DNA of 64,000 nt from Phycisphaeraceae bacterium. GTDB lineage: Bacteria; Planctomycetota; Phycisphaerae; Phycisphaerales; SM1A02. The DNA lies in contig SHAP01000003.1 of assembly GCA_004213555.1 (NCBI GenBank), positions 124,001-188,000 on the forward strand. The letters run 5' to 3'. The stretch's first letter is position 1. Every line of letters begins with the position of its first letter. The position numbers were made by a program, and so were the translations under genes. Of this stretch, positions 63,937-64,000 are shown in pieces. The notes below the pieces were generated by a model, which ran no database searches, was not told the DNA's origin, and saw only the letters and a list, made by a program, of their open reading frames with translations.

Positions 63937-64000
63937 TCAACCTTGGCGGAGCTTGCGACGCTCTTCAAACCAACGGACGGGGTGTCCAGATTCGATGGCA
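63937..64000 (-). CDS. C-terminal fragment of an unidentified gene (cut by window edge)
   Basis: The minus-strand frame is open from the window end to a TGA at 63937. Only 20 residues are visible (SGHPVRWFEERRKLRQG at the end), a basic amphipathic tail. The short distance to the gcvT end and the hairpin between them suggest a real convergent gene. No family can be assigned. Confidence 0.35.
   Translation of the reverse strand, partial: AIESGHPVRWFEERRKLRQG

Overview
The window reads as chromosomal DNA of a Gram-negative-type planctomycete, most likely class Phycisphaerae. This is inferred from protein signatures, not from a database search. Many secreted proteins end in one or two dockerin-like EF-hand units finishing in a Trp-Gly-x-Cys type tail. 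Short Cys-rich 'GACC' repeats and one PEP-CTERM-like tail occur. LpxC and FabZ are fused, and BamA/Skp/Lpx genes imply an outer membrane with lipid A.

Region 1 (1-27 kb) is accessory and secretome-rich. It holds a truncated GH71/99-like protein, a umuDC mutagenic polymerase pair, a beta-CASP nuclease with a calcineurin-like phosphatase, an EAL-domain protein, and an isochorismatase-like hydrolase with a cupin. It also holds nine dockerin-tagged proteins: an M14 carboxypeptidase, two PHB-depolymerase-like esterases, a GH5-CBM6 protein, an EEP nuclease, a cohesin-like protein and others. Further genes encode an ATP-grasp ligase, small membrane proteins, a TPR protein and an esterase-NIPSNAP fusion. 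Around 25.9-26.4 kb lies a 0.5-kb AT-richer repeat-bearing gap with an orphan intrinsic terminator, beside tRNA-Arg(UCU).

Region 2 (27-45 kb) is mostly housekeeping. It has a transglutaminase-esterase fusion, monomeric isocitrate dehydrogenase, and the UDP-xylose pathway pair (UDP-glucuronate decarboxylase and UDP-glucose dehydrogenase) directly behind a tmRNA gene. A plsC-hscB-CNNM-CNNM operon follows, then recJ with a penicillin-acylase-family gene, an adenylate-kinase-like gene, a solitary cytochrome oxidase subunit III with a His-rich loop, and galE diverging from dut.

Region 3 (45-64 kb) has a six-gene minus-strand run (phoU, eukaryote-type UDP-sugar pyrophosphorylase, a deoxyribosyltransferase-like fusion, truA, GT4 glycosyltransferase, an unrecognised exported protein). 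A pdxJ-NUDIX pair, a phosphohexomutase and a PTPS-III-like gene follow. An outer-membrane biogenesis operon then runs on the minus strand: small membrane protein, bamA, two Skp/OmpH genes, lpxD, lpxC-fabZ, lpxA. The window closes with gcvT and the tail of a further minus-strand gene.

The genes fit an aerobic, envelope-rich bacterium that secretes carbohydrate-, ester-, peptide- and nucleic-acid-degrading enzymes. I did not find a defence system, CRISPR array, phage or insertion sequence. The least explained items are the dockerin/cohesin-like secretome, the repeat gap near 26 kb, the fusion protein at 49.3-50.5 kb and the apparent CTG start of lpxD.
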